Shown piece by piece: positions 20,348-29,206 of a DNA stretch of 42,889 nucleotides. A program made the position numbers and the translations under genes. The DNA is taken from positions 1 through 42,889 of the IMG/VR virus record IMGVR_UViG_3300005511_000846; one strand, given 5' to 3'. How positions within the stretch are numbered: position 1 is the stretch's first letter; every line of letters begins with the position of its first letter. The notes beneath the pieces are model-generated. The model had not been told where the DNA came from, did no database searches, and saw only the letters and a list, made by a program, of their open reading frames with translations. Source of the DNA: a virus.

Positions 20348-22065
20348 TGTCGGTACACGTTTCTAGCGGCCAGTTTCAAAGCCGCTGGGTCACGGCTTGT
20401 CCGGACTGGGAAGACCGGATCATAAACCGGTTGCCGCTCGTGCCGGATCTGCCGCTTTTCGACAAGGAAGCGGAACGGGCGCTCAGGATATTCAAGCGCC
20501 TGCGGGTGCCGGATGTTTTCGGTAACCCGACGTACGGCGAGGTCTGCGACGAGTGGACCTTCAGCCTCGTAAGGGCGATCTTCGGATCCTACGATCCGGA
20601 AACAAAACGGCGGATGATCAGGGAATTTTTCCTGCTCATCCCGAAGAAGAACGGCAAGTCCAGCATTGCGGCAGCCATCATGGTCACCGCGGCGATTCTC
20701 AATCAGCGTCCTGAAGCCGAACTGCTGATGATCGCACCGACCAAGAAAATTGCCGACATCGCCTTCAAGCAGGCGCACGGCATCATTCGTCTCGACAAGG
20801 AGTTGGTGAAGCTTTTTCATCCGCAGGTTCACCAGCGGACCCTGACGCACCGCATTTCCCGCGCGGTGATTATGATCAAAGCCGCAGAAGCCGATACGAT
20901 CACCGGATCCAAGGCAACCTACATCCTGATCGACGAAACCCATGTCTTCGCGACCAGGGCGAATGCAGCCGACATCTTCGTCGAGATCCGCGGTTCGCTC
21001 GCATCGCGTCCGGACGGGTTTTTGATCCAGATCACGACGCAGTCCAAGAAGCCGCCAGCCGGGGTGTTCAAGGCGGAACTGGACATTGCACGCGAGGTCA
21101 GGGACGGAAAGCTGTCTCTTCCCCTGCTTCCGGTGCTTTACGAGCTGCCGATCCGGATGTCGGAAAACGGTGGATGGATGAAGCCCGAGACATGGGCTCT
21201 CGTCAACCCGAACCTGAACCGGTCCGTCGATGAAGGGTTCCTGGCCGACGAGATCACCAAGGCGGAACGGGAAGGCAAGGCGCAGCTTGCCCTGATCGCC
21301 TCGCAGCACTTCAATGTGCAGATCGGCATGGGCAATTTCGCTGACCGGTGGCGCGGCGCGGATTATTGGGAGGCGGCGGCCTTTCCGACTATTGCCGACC
21401 TTTCGGAACTGCTTAGACGGTCTGAGGTCGTGACGGTCGGAGTTGACATGGGAGGCACTGACGACCTTCTTGGCCTTGCCATCATAGGCAGGGAAATCGG
21501 CGCGAAACGTTGGCTTCTTTGGAACCATGCTTGGGCCGTGCCGTCCGTGGAGGAAACCAGAAAGTCGATCGCGGCAACGCTGAATGATTTCGAGGATGAT
21601 CAGACCCTAACGGTTCTTCCTACGCTTACGGAAGTGGTTGTCGCTCTCGCCGATAAGATTGAGGAAATATTCCTCAGCGGAAAATTACCGGAGCGCGCCG
21701 GAATCGGGTTCGATGCCTGGGGAACAAAAACGGTCATTTCTGAGCTGGAAATGAGGGGTATTCATACCTCCGAACAGAACGGTCCGATCATCGGGGTTTC
21801 GCAGGGTGTCAGGCTTTCCTCGGCAATATTGACGACCGAATGGCGTCTTCGTGAAGGGACTTTAGTCCATGCGGATTTGCCAATGATGAATTGGTGCGTC
21901 GGAAACGCCAAGGCCGTCTTAGCTGGGAGCAACTGGAAAATCGAGAAGGCCGCGGCCGGTACGGCAAAAATCGATCCGTTGATCGCAACCTTCAACGCCG
22001 TCTCCCTGATGGATTTCAATCCTGTGGCATCGGCGGTTCTGGACGTCTCGGCCATGGTAGGCTGA
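20347..22065 (+). CDS. terL: Terminase large subunit
   Basis: The 572-aa ATPase/nuclease that drives DNA into the prohead and cuts concatemers. A Walker A-like loop is IPKKNGKSS (98-106). Walker B is YILIDETHVF, with D197 and catalytic E198. The C-terminal nuclease part begins near VGVDMGGTDD (about 365) and continues with GIGFDAWGTK. The length and the IPKKNGKS form fit the HK97/lambdoid-like Terminase_1 group. Overlapping TAATG with the small subunit. Confidence 0.96.
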   Translation: MSVHVSSGQFQSRWVTACPDWEDRIINRLPLVPDLPLFDKEAERALRIFKRLRVPDVFGNPTYGEVCDEWTFSLVRAIFGSYDPETKRRMIREFFLLIPKKNGKSSIAAAIMVTAAILNQRPEAELLMIAPTKKIADIAFKQAHGIIRLDKELVKLFHPQVHQRTLTHRISRAVIMIKAAEADTITGSKATYILIDETHVFATRANAADIFVEIRGSLASRPDGFLIQITTQSKKPPAGVFKAELDIAREVRDGKLSLPLLPVLYELPIRMSENGGWMKPETWALVNPNLNRSVDEGFLADEITKAEREGKAQLALIASQHFNVQIGMGNFADRWRGADYWEAAAFPTIADLSELLRRSEVVTVGVDMGGTDDLLGLAIIGREIGAKRWLLWNHAWAVPSVEETRKSIAATLNDFEDDQTLTVLPTLTEVVVALADKIEEIFLSGKLPERAGIGFDAWGTKTVISELEMRGIHTSEQNGPIIGVSQGVRLSSAILTTEWRLREGTLVHADLPMMNWCVGNAKAVLAGSNWKIEKAAAGTAKIDPLIATFNAVSLMDFNPVASAVLDVSAMVG

Positions 22066-22079
22066 CAAGGAGATCAAAC

Positions 22080-24014
22080 ATGGAAATCCTGCATCGAACC
22101 GTCGTCCGAGAGGGCGCCGGAACTGAATTCGTTATTTCGGATGGGAGCCTTGACCGCCACGGCACGCGCATTAATCCGGCAGGATGGGATCTGACTGCGT
22201 TCAAGCGGAATCCCATCGCACTATTCGGTCATTCCGGCGGTTTCCCGATCGGTAGATGGGAGGATGTTCGGATCGATGGGAAACGGCTTGTCGGCAAGCT
22301 GGTGCTCGCCGATGACGGAACCAGCCCGCGTATCGACGAACTCCGAAAGCTTGTTGAGCAGGGTATTCTACGGGCGGTTTCCGTCGGCTTCAGCGTCCTG
22401 GAATTTGGAACGCCCGGAAAGAGCGAATTTGATTACGAGAAGCAGGAATTGCACGAGGTTTCGCTCGTGTCGGTTCCATCCAACACCAACGCGCTCGCGA
22501 AGGCGAGGTCGCTCAACATTTCCCAATCCACGATTGAATTGGCCTTTGGCGAGCATGCCGATGAAGGCCGCAGGATCGTGTCTCCCGGCGAGCATGCCGA
22601 TCCAAGCAATGCGGACATGAAGCGCACCCGTGAGGGCGTTCAGCCGTTACCGAAAGCAAAAAACATGACCACTCTCGCACAGCGCATCGCCGATGCGCAG
22701 ACTGCATACAATACCGCTCGTGACGCATATCAGGAACATATCGGTCAGGATGACTATGATATGGAGCGGGCCGACGCACTGAAGGACGAGATGAAGGAGC
22801 GCCAGGCGCGGCTCACCTCCCTCAAGGATGCGGAGCGTGAACTCGGCGCCTCTGCCGGACAGCGTGACGACAACGGTAAGCCCAAGACCCCGGCCGTGCG
22901 CCGTCCTCTTGGTATCCGGGAACGGGAGCCGAAGCCCGGGGACCTGGTGATCAGGGCGGCTGTCTGCGCGACTCTTGCCAAGCTTACTAACAGCAACCCG
23001 ATCAGCGTTCTGGAAGAGCGGTACCGCGATCACGAGGCGACGAACATCTTCGTTCGTGCCGCCGTTGATCCGGCAAAGACCACTGTCCAAGGGTGGGCAA
23101 TGGAGCTCGTCGAGACGGAAACCGTCGCGTTTCTCGAAACGCTTCGCGACATCTCCTTTTATCCCCGCCTCGCTTCTCTCGGCGCCAACCTGCAGTTCGG
23201 TCCCGGGCGCGGCGCTGTCAAAATCCCGTCCCGCGCGGCAATCCCGTCCATCAGCGGTTCGTTTGTCGCCGAGGGCGCCCCGATCCCGGTTCGTCGGTTT
23301 GGGCTGACCAGCACCACGCTCAACCCGCACAAGATGGGCGTCATTTCCTACTTCACCAAGGAAATGGCCGCCTATTCGACGCCGCAGATCGAAAACCTGT
23401 TGCGGCAGGAGATCCGCAACGACACGGCAGAGACGATCGATACGTTGCTGATCGACACTTCCGCCGGATCGACGACCCGCCCCGCCGGCCTGCTGAACGG
23501 CGTATCCGCCCTTGCAGCATCGACCGATGGCGGATGGGCAGCAATCATGCAGGATATCGACACTCTGGCGGCACCTTTCGACACTGCCAAGGCCGGCCGG
23601 CAGCTCGTACTGCTGATGAACAAGCGTGAGGCCCGCAAGCTCACGTTCGTTCCGGGTCCCGACGATCGGATGGGTTCGATGCGACAGATCCTCACCGATT
23701 CCGGCATCACCCCGATCTCGTCCGTCAATGTCCCGGCCGGTCGCCTGATCATGATCGATGCCGCCGACTTTGCGACCTCGGCCGACGATCAGCCGGTTTT
23801 CGACGTCAGCGAGGAGGCGGTTTTCCACGCCGAGGATACCTCGCCGGCGCAGATCAGCACGGCTGGATCGCCGAACGTCGTTGCCGCCCCCGTTATTTCG
23901 ATGTTCCAGACCGCCAGCATCGCCCTGCGCATGCTGATGGACATCACCTGGGCAATGCGCCGGGCCGGCATGGTGCAGTGGATCGACGGCGCGGACTGGT
24001 CGTACAGCGCCTGA
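22080..24014 (+). CDS. Prohead protease fused to HK97-fold major capsid protein
   Basis: A single 644-aa frame. Residues 1-150 are an HK97-type (S78) prohead protease: H51 in LFGHSGG, S101 in LRAVSVGFS and acidic E126 in LHEVSLVS. Residues 196-265 are a coiled, scaffold-like delta region (MTTLAQRIADAQTAYNTARD). From about 280 to the end it is an HK97-fold capsid protein (VQGWAMELVETETVAFLETL, IPSISGSFVAEGAPIPVRRF). The protease must cut itself free during maturation. There is no good ribosome site before the internal ATG at 22665, so fusion is favoured over two genes. ATG 22080 follows CAAGGAG. A hairpin follows the gene. Confidence 0.92.
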   Translation: MEILHRTVVREGAGTEFVISDGSLDRHGTRINPAGWDLTAFKRNPIALFGHSGGFPIGRWEDVRIDGKRLVGKLVLADDGTSPRIDELRKLVEQGILRAVSVGFSVLEFGTPGKSEFDYEKQELHEVSLVSVPSNTNALAKARSLNISQSTIELAFGEHADEGRRIVSPGEHADPSNADMKRTREGVQPLPKAKNMTTLAQRIADAQTAYNTARDAYQEHIGQDDYDMERADALKDEMKERQARLTSLKDAERELGASAGQRDDNGKPKTPAVRRPLGIREREPKPGDLVIRAAVCATLAKLTNSNPISVLEERYRDHEATNIFVRAAVDPAKTTVQGWAMELVETETVAFLETLRDISFYPRLASLGANLQFGPGRGAVKIPSRAAIPSISGSFVAEGAPIPVRRFGLTSTTLNPHKMGVISYFTKEMAAYSTPQIENLLRQEIRNDTAETIDTLLIDTSAGSTTRPAGLLNGVSALAASTDGGWAAIMQDIDTLAAPFDTAKAGRQLVLLMNKREARKLTFVPGPDDRMGSMRQILTDSGITPISSVNVPAGRLIMIDAADFATSADDQPVFDVSEEAVFHAEDTSPAQISTAGSPNVVAAPVISMFQTASIALRMLMDITWAMRRAGMVQWIDGADWSYSA

Positions 24015-24025
24015 TTTCTCAACGA

Positions 24026-24051
24026 GGTGTGAGGCGCTATCGCCTCACACC
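24026..24051 (+). terminator. Perfect 11-bp-stem hairpin after the capsid gene
   Basis: GGTGTGAGGCG (24026-24036), loop CTAT, CGCCTCACACC (24041-24051). It is a perfect stem but is followed by ATTCCTC rather than a T-run, so it is more likely a partial terminator or a 3' mRNA stabiliser that raises capsid-protein yield over downstream genes. It is placed 12 bases after the capsid stop and 20 before the next start. Confidence 0.6.
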
Positions 24052-24071
24052 ATTCCTCAAGGAGAGCCGTT

Positions 24072-24305
24072 ATGAAGAGCACGACGAAGATCGAAAAGCC
24101 TGTTCCGACACAGGACAAGGCCGACGAGATCGTATCTGAAGAAAATAAGACCTCGGCGGAACCGGTTACGAAGGCCAAAGCAAAGCCGGCCACCTCTGAC
24201 GGACCTTATCCGACCCAGGCTGACCTGGATGCGATCAAGGAAGGTCGATTTCGCAATCGCGAGGTCAAGGCTGAAAACAACGACGCCACCTACAAGACCC
24301 GCTGA
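24072..24305 (+). CDS. Small charged head-region protein (77 aa)
   Basis: A 77-aa, lysine- and glutamate-rich, probably unstructured protein (MKSTTKIEKPVPTQDKADEI), ending in a short conserved-looking segment, YPTQADLDAIKEGRFRNREV. A clear AAGGAG site precedes ATG 24072. It lies between the capsid and portal genes and is followed by the portal start after five bases. It could be a minor head or scaffold component; no family is recognised. Confidence 0.7.
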   Translation: MKSTTKIEKPVPTQDKADEIVSEENKTSAEPVTKAKAKPATSDGPYPTQADLDAIKEGRFRNREVKAENNDATYKTR

Positions 24306-24310
24306 AGACC

Positions 24311-25699
24311 ATGGCCAACTGGCTCACCCGTATCCTCCCTTCGTCCGCGACGCGCGCCAAGGAAGGTGAATTCCGTCCTGGCCCGTACGCGCTTTCGAAC
24401 GGGTGGCTGTCGGCGACTGCCGGCCGCTTTCTCAACTGGTGGCAAATGGGCTATTCGCTTAACCCATATGGGCAAAGCAGCGCGATGGTCGAGGCTTGCA
24501 TATCGGCGTATGCGCAGACCGTTGCTATGTGCCCTGGCGATCACTGGAAGACGTCGCCGGATGGAGGTCGTGACAGGGTCACCACTTCTGCGCTCACGCG
24601 CATCCTTCGCAAGCCCAACGACTACCAGTCGATTTCGGATCTTCTCCTTAATCTCACGCGGCGGCTCTATGAAAGGGGCGAGGCGTTCGGCCTTGCCATT
24701 CGTAACGATCGCGGGGAGCCCGCAGAGTTGCATTGGTTGCGTGAGGGGCGCCCCTTGATCGCGGAAGACGGCTCCATTTTTTACTCCCTTTCCGGCAACC
24801 AGATTGTGGAGCGCCGGTTTGACCTTTCATATCCAATCCCTGCCAGGGATGTTCTTCACATCCGGCTTCATACGCCACTTCATCCGCTGAAAGGCGAGAG
24901 CCCGATCGTCGCGACGGTCTTGGAGCGCTCGATGGCGGGCGCTGCGCTTAATCAGCAGATCGCGTTCTACCTCAACCAGGCCAGACCTTCGTTCATGCTG
25001 GAGACTGACCAAAAACTGACGGCTGAGCAGACGAAAGAACTTCGCGAGGTATGGGACAGGCAGACGCAGGGAGAAAACGCAGGAGGAACTCCGATTCTTT
25101 CCTGGGGTCTGAAAGCCAAGCCTGTCACTGTATCGGCTGATGATACGGCCCTCGCGGACATGCTAAAAATCACAGATCAGAGCATTGCTCTGGCGTTCAG
25201 GATGCCGCTTCAGGTTCTGGGGGTAGGTGGCACGCCGTTCGCGTCGACGGAAGCCCTGATGTCGTCGTGGAAGTCGTCTGGCCTCGGTTTCGCTCTCAAT
25301 CACATCGAGGAGGCTTTCGGGCTTCTCTTCGGCCTGAAGGGTCAACCGGACGAATACCTTGAATTTGACACCAAGGCACTCCTTCGAAGCAACTTCAAGG
25401 AGCTCATCGAAGGTCTATCTCGCAGCGCGATCAGCGGAATTCATTCGTCTGACGAGGCGCGGAACGAGATTGGTCTCCCGCGCACACCTGGGGGCCATGG
25501 CGCCGAGCCGAGGGTTCAGCAGCAGGTTGTCCCGCTCAGTTACGGCAGCAAGATGACGCCTCCGGATCCAAACAAGGTAGCGCCGACCGCGCCCGCTCCC
25601 AACAGCGAGGAAGACGATGACGACGCAGGTCGAACCTACGAAGACTACAGCCGGCAAATCGATGACCTCGTCGCGCGACACGCTAGCTCGGTTCACTGA
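24311..25699 (+). CDS. Portal protein
   Basis: A 462-aa HK97-type portal. Landmarks are SAMVEACISAYAQTVAMCPG near 55-75, TRILRKPNDYQSISDLLLNL, SGNQIVERRFDLSYPIPARD, PLQVLGVGGTPFASTEALMS near 300, and a proline-rich acidic end. It forms the dodecameric ring through which DNA enters. It lies after the capsid gene here, whereas portal-protease-capsid is the usual HK97 order. Its last 83 bases overlap the collagen-like gene in another frame. Confidence 0.93.
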   Translation: MANWLTRILPSSATRAKEGEFRPGPYALSNGWLSATAGRFLNWWQMGYSLNPYGQSSAMVEACISAYAQTVAMCPGDHWKTSPDGGRDRVTTSALTRILRKPNDYQSISDLLLNLTRRLYERGEAFGLAIRNDRGEPAELHWLREGRPLIAEDGSIFYSLSGNQIVERRFDLSYPIPARDVLHIRLHTPLHPLKGESPIVATVLERSMAGAALNQQIAFYLNQARPSFMLETDQKLTAEQTKELREVWDRQTQGENAGGTPILSWGLKAKPVTVSADDTALADMLKITDQSIALAFRMPLQVLGVGGTPFASTEALMSSWKSSGLGFALNHIEEAFGLLFGLKGQPDEYLEFDTKALLRSNFKELIEGLSRSAISGIHSSDEARNEIGLPRTPGGHGAEPRVQQQVVPLSYGSKMTPPDPNKVAPTAPAPNSEEDDDDAGRTYEDYSRQIDDLVARHASSVH

Positions 25700-26675
25700 C
25701 GCCGCGGCGGACGCTGTCGCCAGAATGATGGCGGCCGTCCTGCGAGATGCGAAATCGGAACGTGAAATCCGTGAGGCCGATTATCGGGCGAGAGTTGCCG
25801 AGATGGATCTCAGGATCGCGTCAGTAATGGAGCTTGAGCGTCGGCTTTCAGAACGTCTTGCCTCCGTCAAAGATGGAGAGCCGGGTGCCCCCGGACGAGA
25901 TGGCGTCGATGGGCGAGACGGAGCACCTGTCGCAGTTGAGGAAGTGCGCGAGATGGTCCGCATCGAATGCGAGCGCGTCCTTGCAACATGGGATAGGCCG
26001 AAGGACGGCGCTAGCATCAGTATCGAGGACGTCTCGCCGGCAATTGAAGAAGCCGTTGCGCGAGCTGTCGCGTCGTTGCCGCCAGCAAAAGACGGTCGCG
26101 ATGGCGTGGACGGAAAAGATGGCCGCGACGGCGTAGACGGAAAAGATGGAGAGCGCGGCTCCGACGGGGCGCCGGGAAAACTGCCTCCGGTATCTGGATG
26201 GCAAGACCGCGTCCATTATGAAGGCGAGGTTGTGACCTGGCGCGGAAGCTTGTTCCAGGCGATGCGCGATACAGGCAAAGATCCTGGCCATGACGATTGG
26301 CAATGCATCGTTGTTGCTGGAGCGAATGGCAACGACGGGCAGGACGGCCGGTCATTCGTCATCAGGGGAACCTGGCTGGAAATAAACGAATATCGCCATA
26401 TGGATGTTGTTGCGCTGAACGGGGCGTCATTTGTGGCCAAACGGGATAATCCCGGGCCGTGCCCTGGCGATGGCTGGCAGCTGATGGCGGCACAGGGCAA
26501 GCGCGGCGCCCCTGGAGAAGCAGGTAGGCCGGGTCTTCGCGGTGAACGCGGAGAGGCTGCACAGGCACTTCTTTCCGCAGCGATTAATGATGACGGTTTG
26601 CTGACACTGATAGCTGGGGACGGGTCAAGGGTCGAGTGCGACCTATACCCGGTCTTGGCCAGGCTCAAGCATTAG
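25617..26675 (+). CDS. Collagen-like phage protein with carbohydrate-binding-like modules
   Basis: A 352-aa protein. An N-terminal helical region (to about 85) is followed by three Gly-X-Y stretches: about 88-105 (GEPGAPGRDGVDGRDGAP), 158-188, and 302-322 (GAPGEAGRPGLRGERGEA). Between the second and third lie two modules with the W...Y...V...G..F.A pattern of chitin/carbohydrate-binding (CBM5/12-like) domains: GWQDRVHYEGEVVTWRGSLF and TWLEINEYRHMDVVALNGAS. The best start, ATG 25617, has GAGGAAG three bases upstream and lies inside the portal gene. It could trimerise into a head fibre or decoration that adheres to a glycan surface. Confidence 0.8.
   Translation: MTTQVEPTKTTAGKSMTSSRDTLARFTDAAADAVARMMAAVLRDAKSEREIREADYRARVAEMDLRIASVMELERRLSERLASVKDGEPGAPGRDGVDGRDGAPVAVEEVREMVRIECERVLATWDRPKDGASISIEDVSPAIEEAVARAVASLPPAKDGRDGVDGKDGRDGVDGKDGERGSDGAPGKLPPVSGWQDRVHYEGEVVTWRGSLFQAMRDTGKDPGHDDWQCIVVAGANGNDGQDGRSFVIRGTWLEINEYRHMDVVALNGASFVAKRDNPGPCPGDGWQLMAAQGKRGAPGEAGRPGLRGERGEAAQALLSAAINDDGLLTLIAGDGSRVECDLYPVLARLKH
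26094..26147 (+). repeat. Two 27-bp direct repeats in the collagen-like gene
   Basis: GGTCGCGATGGCGTGGACGG (26094-26113) plus AAAAGAT is repeated as GGCCGCGACGGCGTAGACGG (26121-26140) plus AAAAGAT, with three silent differences, each encoding GRDGVDGKD. Such units can expand or contract and so change the length of the triple-helix segment. Confidence 0.85.
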
Positions 26676-26744
26676 TGAAACCCTGAGAAGGGCCAATCCG
26701 GCGAGCCGGTAGGACCTGCCGCCACCCTAGCAAAGGAAACGAAA

Positions 26745-27113
26745 ATGCGTCTGTTCGAAGTGACTGTTACGACCGCTGCTGATGGATCGGCCACCGCGTA
26801 TCTACCGTCCGAGGGCAAGTGCCGAGGCGAGCTGGAGATGATCCAGTATGAAAAGATCGATTTTGCCGACACGGTCGATTTCACCATTACGGATGAGGTG
26901 ACCGGGGAAAGCCTCTGGACCGATACCAACATCACAGCGTCGGAAATCGTCAGGCCACGCGCTCCGGTCATGGATCAGGCCGGCGCGCCTCGCCTATACG
27001 CTGCTGGTGGAACGGCGGTGAGTAGCAAGATCGCGATCGTATCGCGCATCAAGATCGTCATTGCCGCTGGCGGTAATGCCAAGTCCGGGAAATTCCGGGT
27101 CCACATTAATTAA
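26745..27113 (+). CDS. Hypothetical head-region protein (122 aa)
   Basis: A mainly beta protein (MRLFEVTVTTAADGSATAYL ... SKIAIVSRIKIVIAAGGNAK) in the head-to-tail section of the cluster. No family is recognised. An AAAGGAAAC ribosome site precedes ATG 26745. The region between it and the collagen-like gene (69 bp) holds a small CCGGCGAGCCGG hairpin and no gene. The product could be a capsid decoration or virion accessory protein. Confidence 0.7.
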   Translation: MRLFEVTVTTAADGSATAYLPSEGKCRGELEMIQYEKIDFADTVDFTITDEVTGESLWTDTNITASEIVRPRAPVMDQAGAPRLYAAGGTAVSSKIAIVSRIKIVIAAGGNAKSGKFRVHIN

Positions 27114-27162
27114 TATCGGTCGGCCCGGAATTTGTTGGCGATAGACAAGGGTGTTATTTGAG

Positions 27163-27768
27163 ATGTTTTCCGTCGCGCGCATTTCCGGGCCTTCTGCAAT
27201 TGCCGTGGCAGGTGACGTTCCTGGCCCTCATTTGCCGGATGATCCAGGCGTCACTCAGGTAATCGCAGCGGTGCAAAATACAGTTGATGGCCCTACCGGG
27301 TGGTTGGGCCGATGCATCGGCAAGCAACGCCTGCGAATGGAAGCGGGGCATTTCCCATGTCGCGATCTTGACCTTCCTTATCCGCCGTTAATCGGGAACG
27401 TGACCGTAACATATCTCACTCCTGAGATGACCGAAGAGACGATCGACGAAGCCAATTACCGCACCATCGGCAGCAAGCTGCGATTTATCTCAGGTTTCGC
27501 CTTTCCGGCAACGGCATGTGAGCCGGATGCAATCCGCATCGAATATGATGCGGGGTATGAGCCGGCGAACGTTCCTCCGGAAGCGAAGCGCGCCGTCGTT
27601 CTGATGGCGATGAAGATGGTGTCCTTCAGTAAGGAAACCCTTTTCCTGCGGTCTGAGGAGGTCGATGGCATCGGTAAAATTGACTATACGGTCTTTGATC
27701 AAGCTGGTGAGGTGCTGCGTAAGGCTTCCGATGAGCTTTTGTCCGGTTTGAAGATTTACCAACTATGA
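27163..27768 (+). CDS. Head-tail connector protein (HK97 gp6-like)
   Basis: A 201-aa protein that begins MFSVARISGPSAIAVAGDVP and continues with a helical domain typical of gp6-like adaptor proteins that dock under the portal: FPATACEPDAIRIEYDAGYE, then PPEAKRAVVLMAMKMV and a C-terminal helix. Position after the portal and before the head-closure and tail-completion genes supports the call. ATG 27163 is preferred over GTG 27151 by resemblance to family starts. Its stop overlaps the next start as ATGA. Confidence 0.75.
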   Translation: MFSVARISGPSAIAVAGDVPGPHLPDDPGVTQVIAAVQNTVDGPTGWLGRCIGKQRLRMEAGHFPCRDLDLPYPPLIGNVTVTYLTPEMTEETIDEANYRTIGSKLRFISGFAFPATACEPDAIRIEYDAGYEPANVPPEAKRAVVLMAMKMVSFSKETLFLRSEEVDGIGKIDYTVFDQAGEVLRKASDELLSGLKIYQL

Positions 27769-28091
27769 CGCCAGACCAATCAATTGCGATGCTGGACCGG
27801 CAGCTTGCCCGGCATGGTCAGACCGTTCGCCTTCGAAAAGGCAATACTGCCGTAGGCGAGGCGACGGTCAAGGCCTTCGTGCGCGGCATCAAAGCCGACG
27901 AGATAGCCGGGACGATCACGCAGTCGGACAAAAACGTCACGGTTTCCCCGTCTGGTCTCGCCACCTTCGGTATGCCTGCGGCAGGCGGTACGGTGGTGGT
28001 GGACGGGACTCCGCGGGCCATCATCGGTTCGCCGGAGATCATAAAGATGAATGACGTCGTAGTTCGCATCAACATGGTGGTGAAGGGCTGA
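27765..28091 (+). CDS. Head-tail joining (head-closure-like) protein
   Basis: A small 108-aa beta-rich protein (MTPDQSIAMLDRQLARHGQT, then VTVSPSGLATFGMPAAGGTV). It has the length and position of a head-closure (stopper, HK97 gp7/SPP1 gp16-like) protein. The start overlaps the connector stop (ATGA) and the end overlaps the following gene (TGATG). The assignment is by context and general form; no diagnostic motif is visible. Confidence 0.6.
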   Translation: MTPDQSIAMLDRQLARHGQTVRLRKGNTAVGEATVKAFVRGIKADEIAGTITQSDKNVTVSPSGLATFGMPAAGGTVVVDGTPRAIIGSPEIIKMNDVVVRINMVVKG

Positions 28092-28675
28092 TGGCTGCGA
28101 TCGCGGAGACGGTGAGGATCCTCAAGCAGGATACCGTCGAGGCCACGAAGGCTTTACTGGTTCAGACCGCTAGGCGCGAGCATGCCAAGATCATGGCGGC
28201 AGATCCTGCGCCGCAGTCATTTGTCCGCATCGTCGACGGCATCATAGGTGCATCGGAAGATCAGGCGAGGCCGGATGGCGTCATCATCTATCAGTATCGT
28301 CGTCTCGACGAGGTTGTCGAATTCGCCATGGATACGCTGTTTGATCTGTCGCCGGTTCTATCGGGCAAATATCGCCTCTCGCACACTATCATGGTCGACG
28401 GCATTGCCGAGCGGAACCTGAAGAACTGGAAGCCGGGTTCCGAGATCTCGATCATGAACCAGCTTCCCTACAGCCGGAAAATCGAAGTCGGCAAGATGAA
28501 GATGCGGGTCTCGGGCACGTCCAGGGTTTACCAACAGGCGCTTCGCAAGATCATGGATCGGTACGGCAACCTGGTGACGGTTCGTTTCACATACCGGTCC
28601 GCTCGCGGCGCCCCGACCAAGGGCGCGGACCGCGACAGCTACCGGTTTCCGACGCTTGTGATCAGGGAACGATAA
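28091..28675 (+). CDS. Neck/tail-completion protein (gp10-like)
   Basis: A 194-aa protein with an N-terminal helix (AETVRILKQDTVEATKALLV) and a beta-rich remainder with LSGKYRLSHTIMVDGI and LPYSRKIEVGKMKM. Residues such as NQLPYSRKIE resemble HK97 gp10-type neck proteins, which often carry a YA..IE/YSRKIE turn. It sits between the head-closure and tail-terminator genes, which is the standard place. Overlaps: TGATG in front, TAATG behind. Confidence 0.7.
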   Translation: MAAIAETVRILKQDTVEATKALLVQTARREHAKIMAADPAPQSFVRIVDGIIGASEDQARPDGVIIYQYRRLDEVVEFAMDTLFDLSPVLSGKYRLSHTIMVDGIAERNLKNWKPGSEISIMNQLPYSRKIEVGKMKMRVSGTSRVYQQALRKIMDRYGNLVTVRFTYRSARGAPTKGADRDSYRFPTLVIRER

Positions 28676-29151
28676 TGGCCGATTACGCAGGCGCGGAAGC
28701 CGCCATCCTTGCCCGTCTGCAGGCCGGATGGACGACGACGCGCATCACTTATCAGAACGAGACGCCGGCCGATCCTTGGCCGCCGGTTATCGCCGCACCA
28801 ACTCCGGAAGATCCGGATGCGACGATCCTCGCGCCATGGGTCAATCTCGAAATCGAGTGTTTCAGTGCCCCGATCATCGGTCAGGGGAGGCCCGGCAACC
28901 ACGTTTATAAGTATGACGGGTTGATAGAGGTTCATGTGTTCACACCGGTTGGCACCGGAACGGCCCTTGGCAAGGAATATGCGGTGGCGATCGGCGAGAT
29001 CTTCCGGCGCAAGAAATTCTACGATCAGACGCCTGGTTGCTACGTTCGGACGGAAGATCCGTATCCGGCGGCCGGCAACAGCAGATCCGACGACGGCAAC
29101 TGGTTCGGCACGACGATGACGTGCCCGTTCGCCTACTGGCATCGCGGCTAG
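28675..29151 (+). CDS. Tail terminator protein
   Basis: A 158-aa protein beginning MADYAGAEAAILARLQAGWT, with the alpha/beta layout of DUF4128/gpU-like tail terminators (PWVNLEIECFSAPIIGQGRP, then GLIEVHVFTPVGTGTALGKE). It caps the tail tube and joins it to the head. It precedes the tail-tube gene, as expected. TAATG overlap with the gene in front. Confidence 0.75.
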   Translation: MADYAGAEAAILARLQAGWTTTRITYQNETPADPWPPVIAAPTPEDPDATILAPWVNLEIECFSAPIIGQGRPGNHVYKYDGLIEVHVFTPVGTGTALGKEYAVAIGEIFRRKKFYDQTPGCYVRTEDPYPAAGNSRSDDGNWFGTTMTCPFAYWHRG

Positions 29152-29206
29152 GCCGCTTTCACCAACATCAACCCGCCTCGACGCGGACAACTGAGGAGCG
29201 CTCGCG

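Noticed and set aside
20341-21528. A 395-aa minus-strand frame across the large terminase
   Set aside because: Antisense of a gene with clear Walker motifs; the open frame is a GC-bias effect.
22647-23828. A 393-aa minus-strand frame across the capsid gene
   Set aside because: Antisense of the HK97-fold capsid region; no features of its own.
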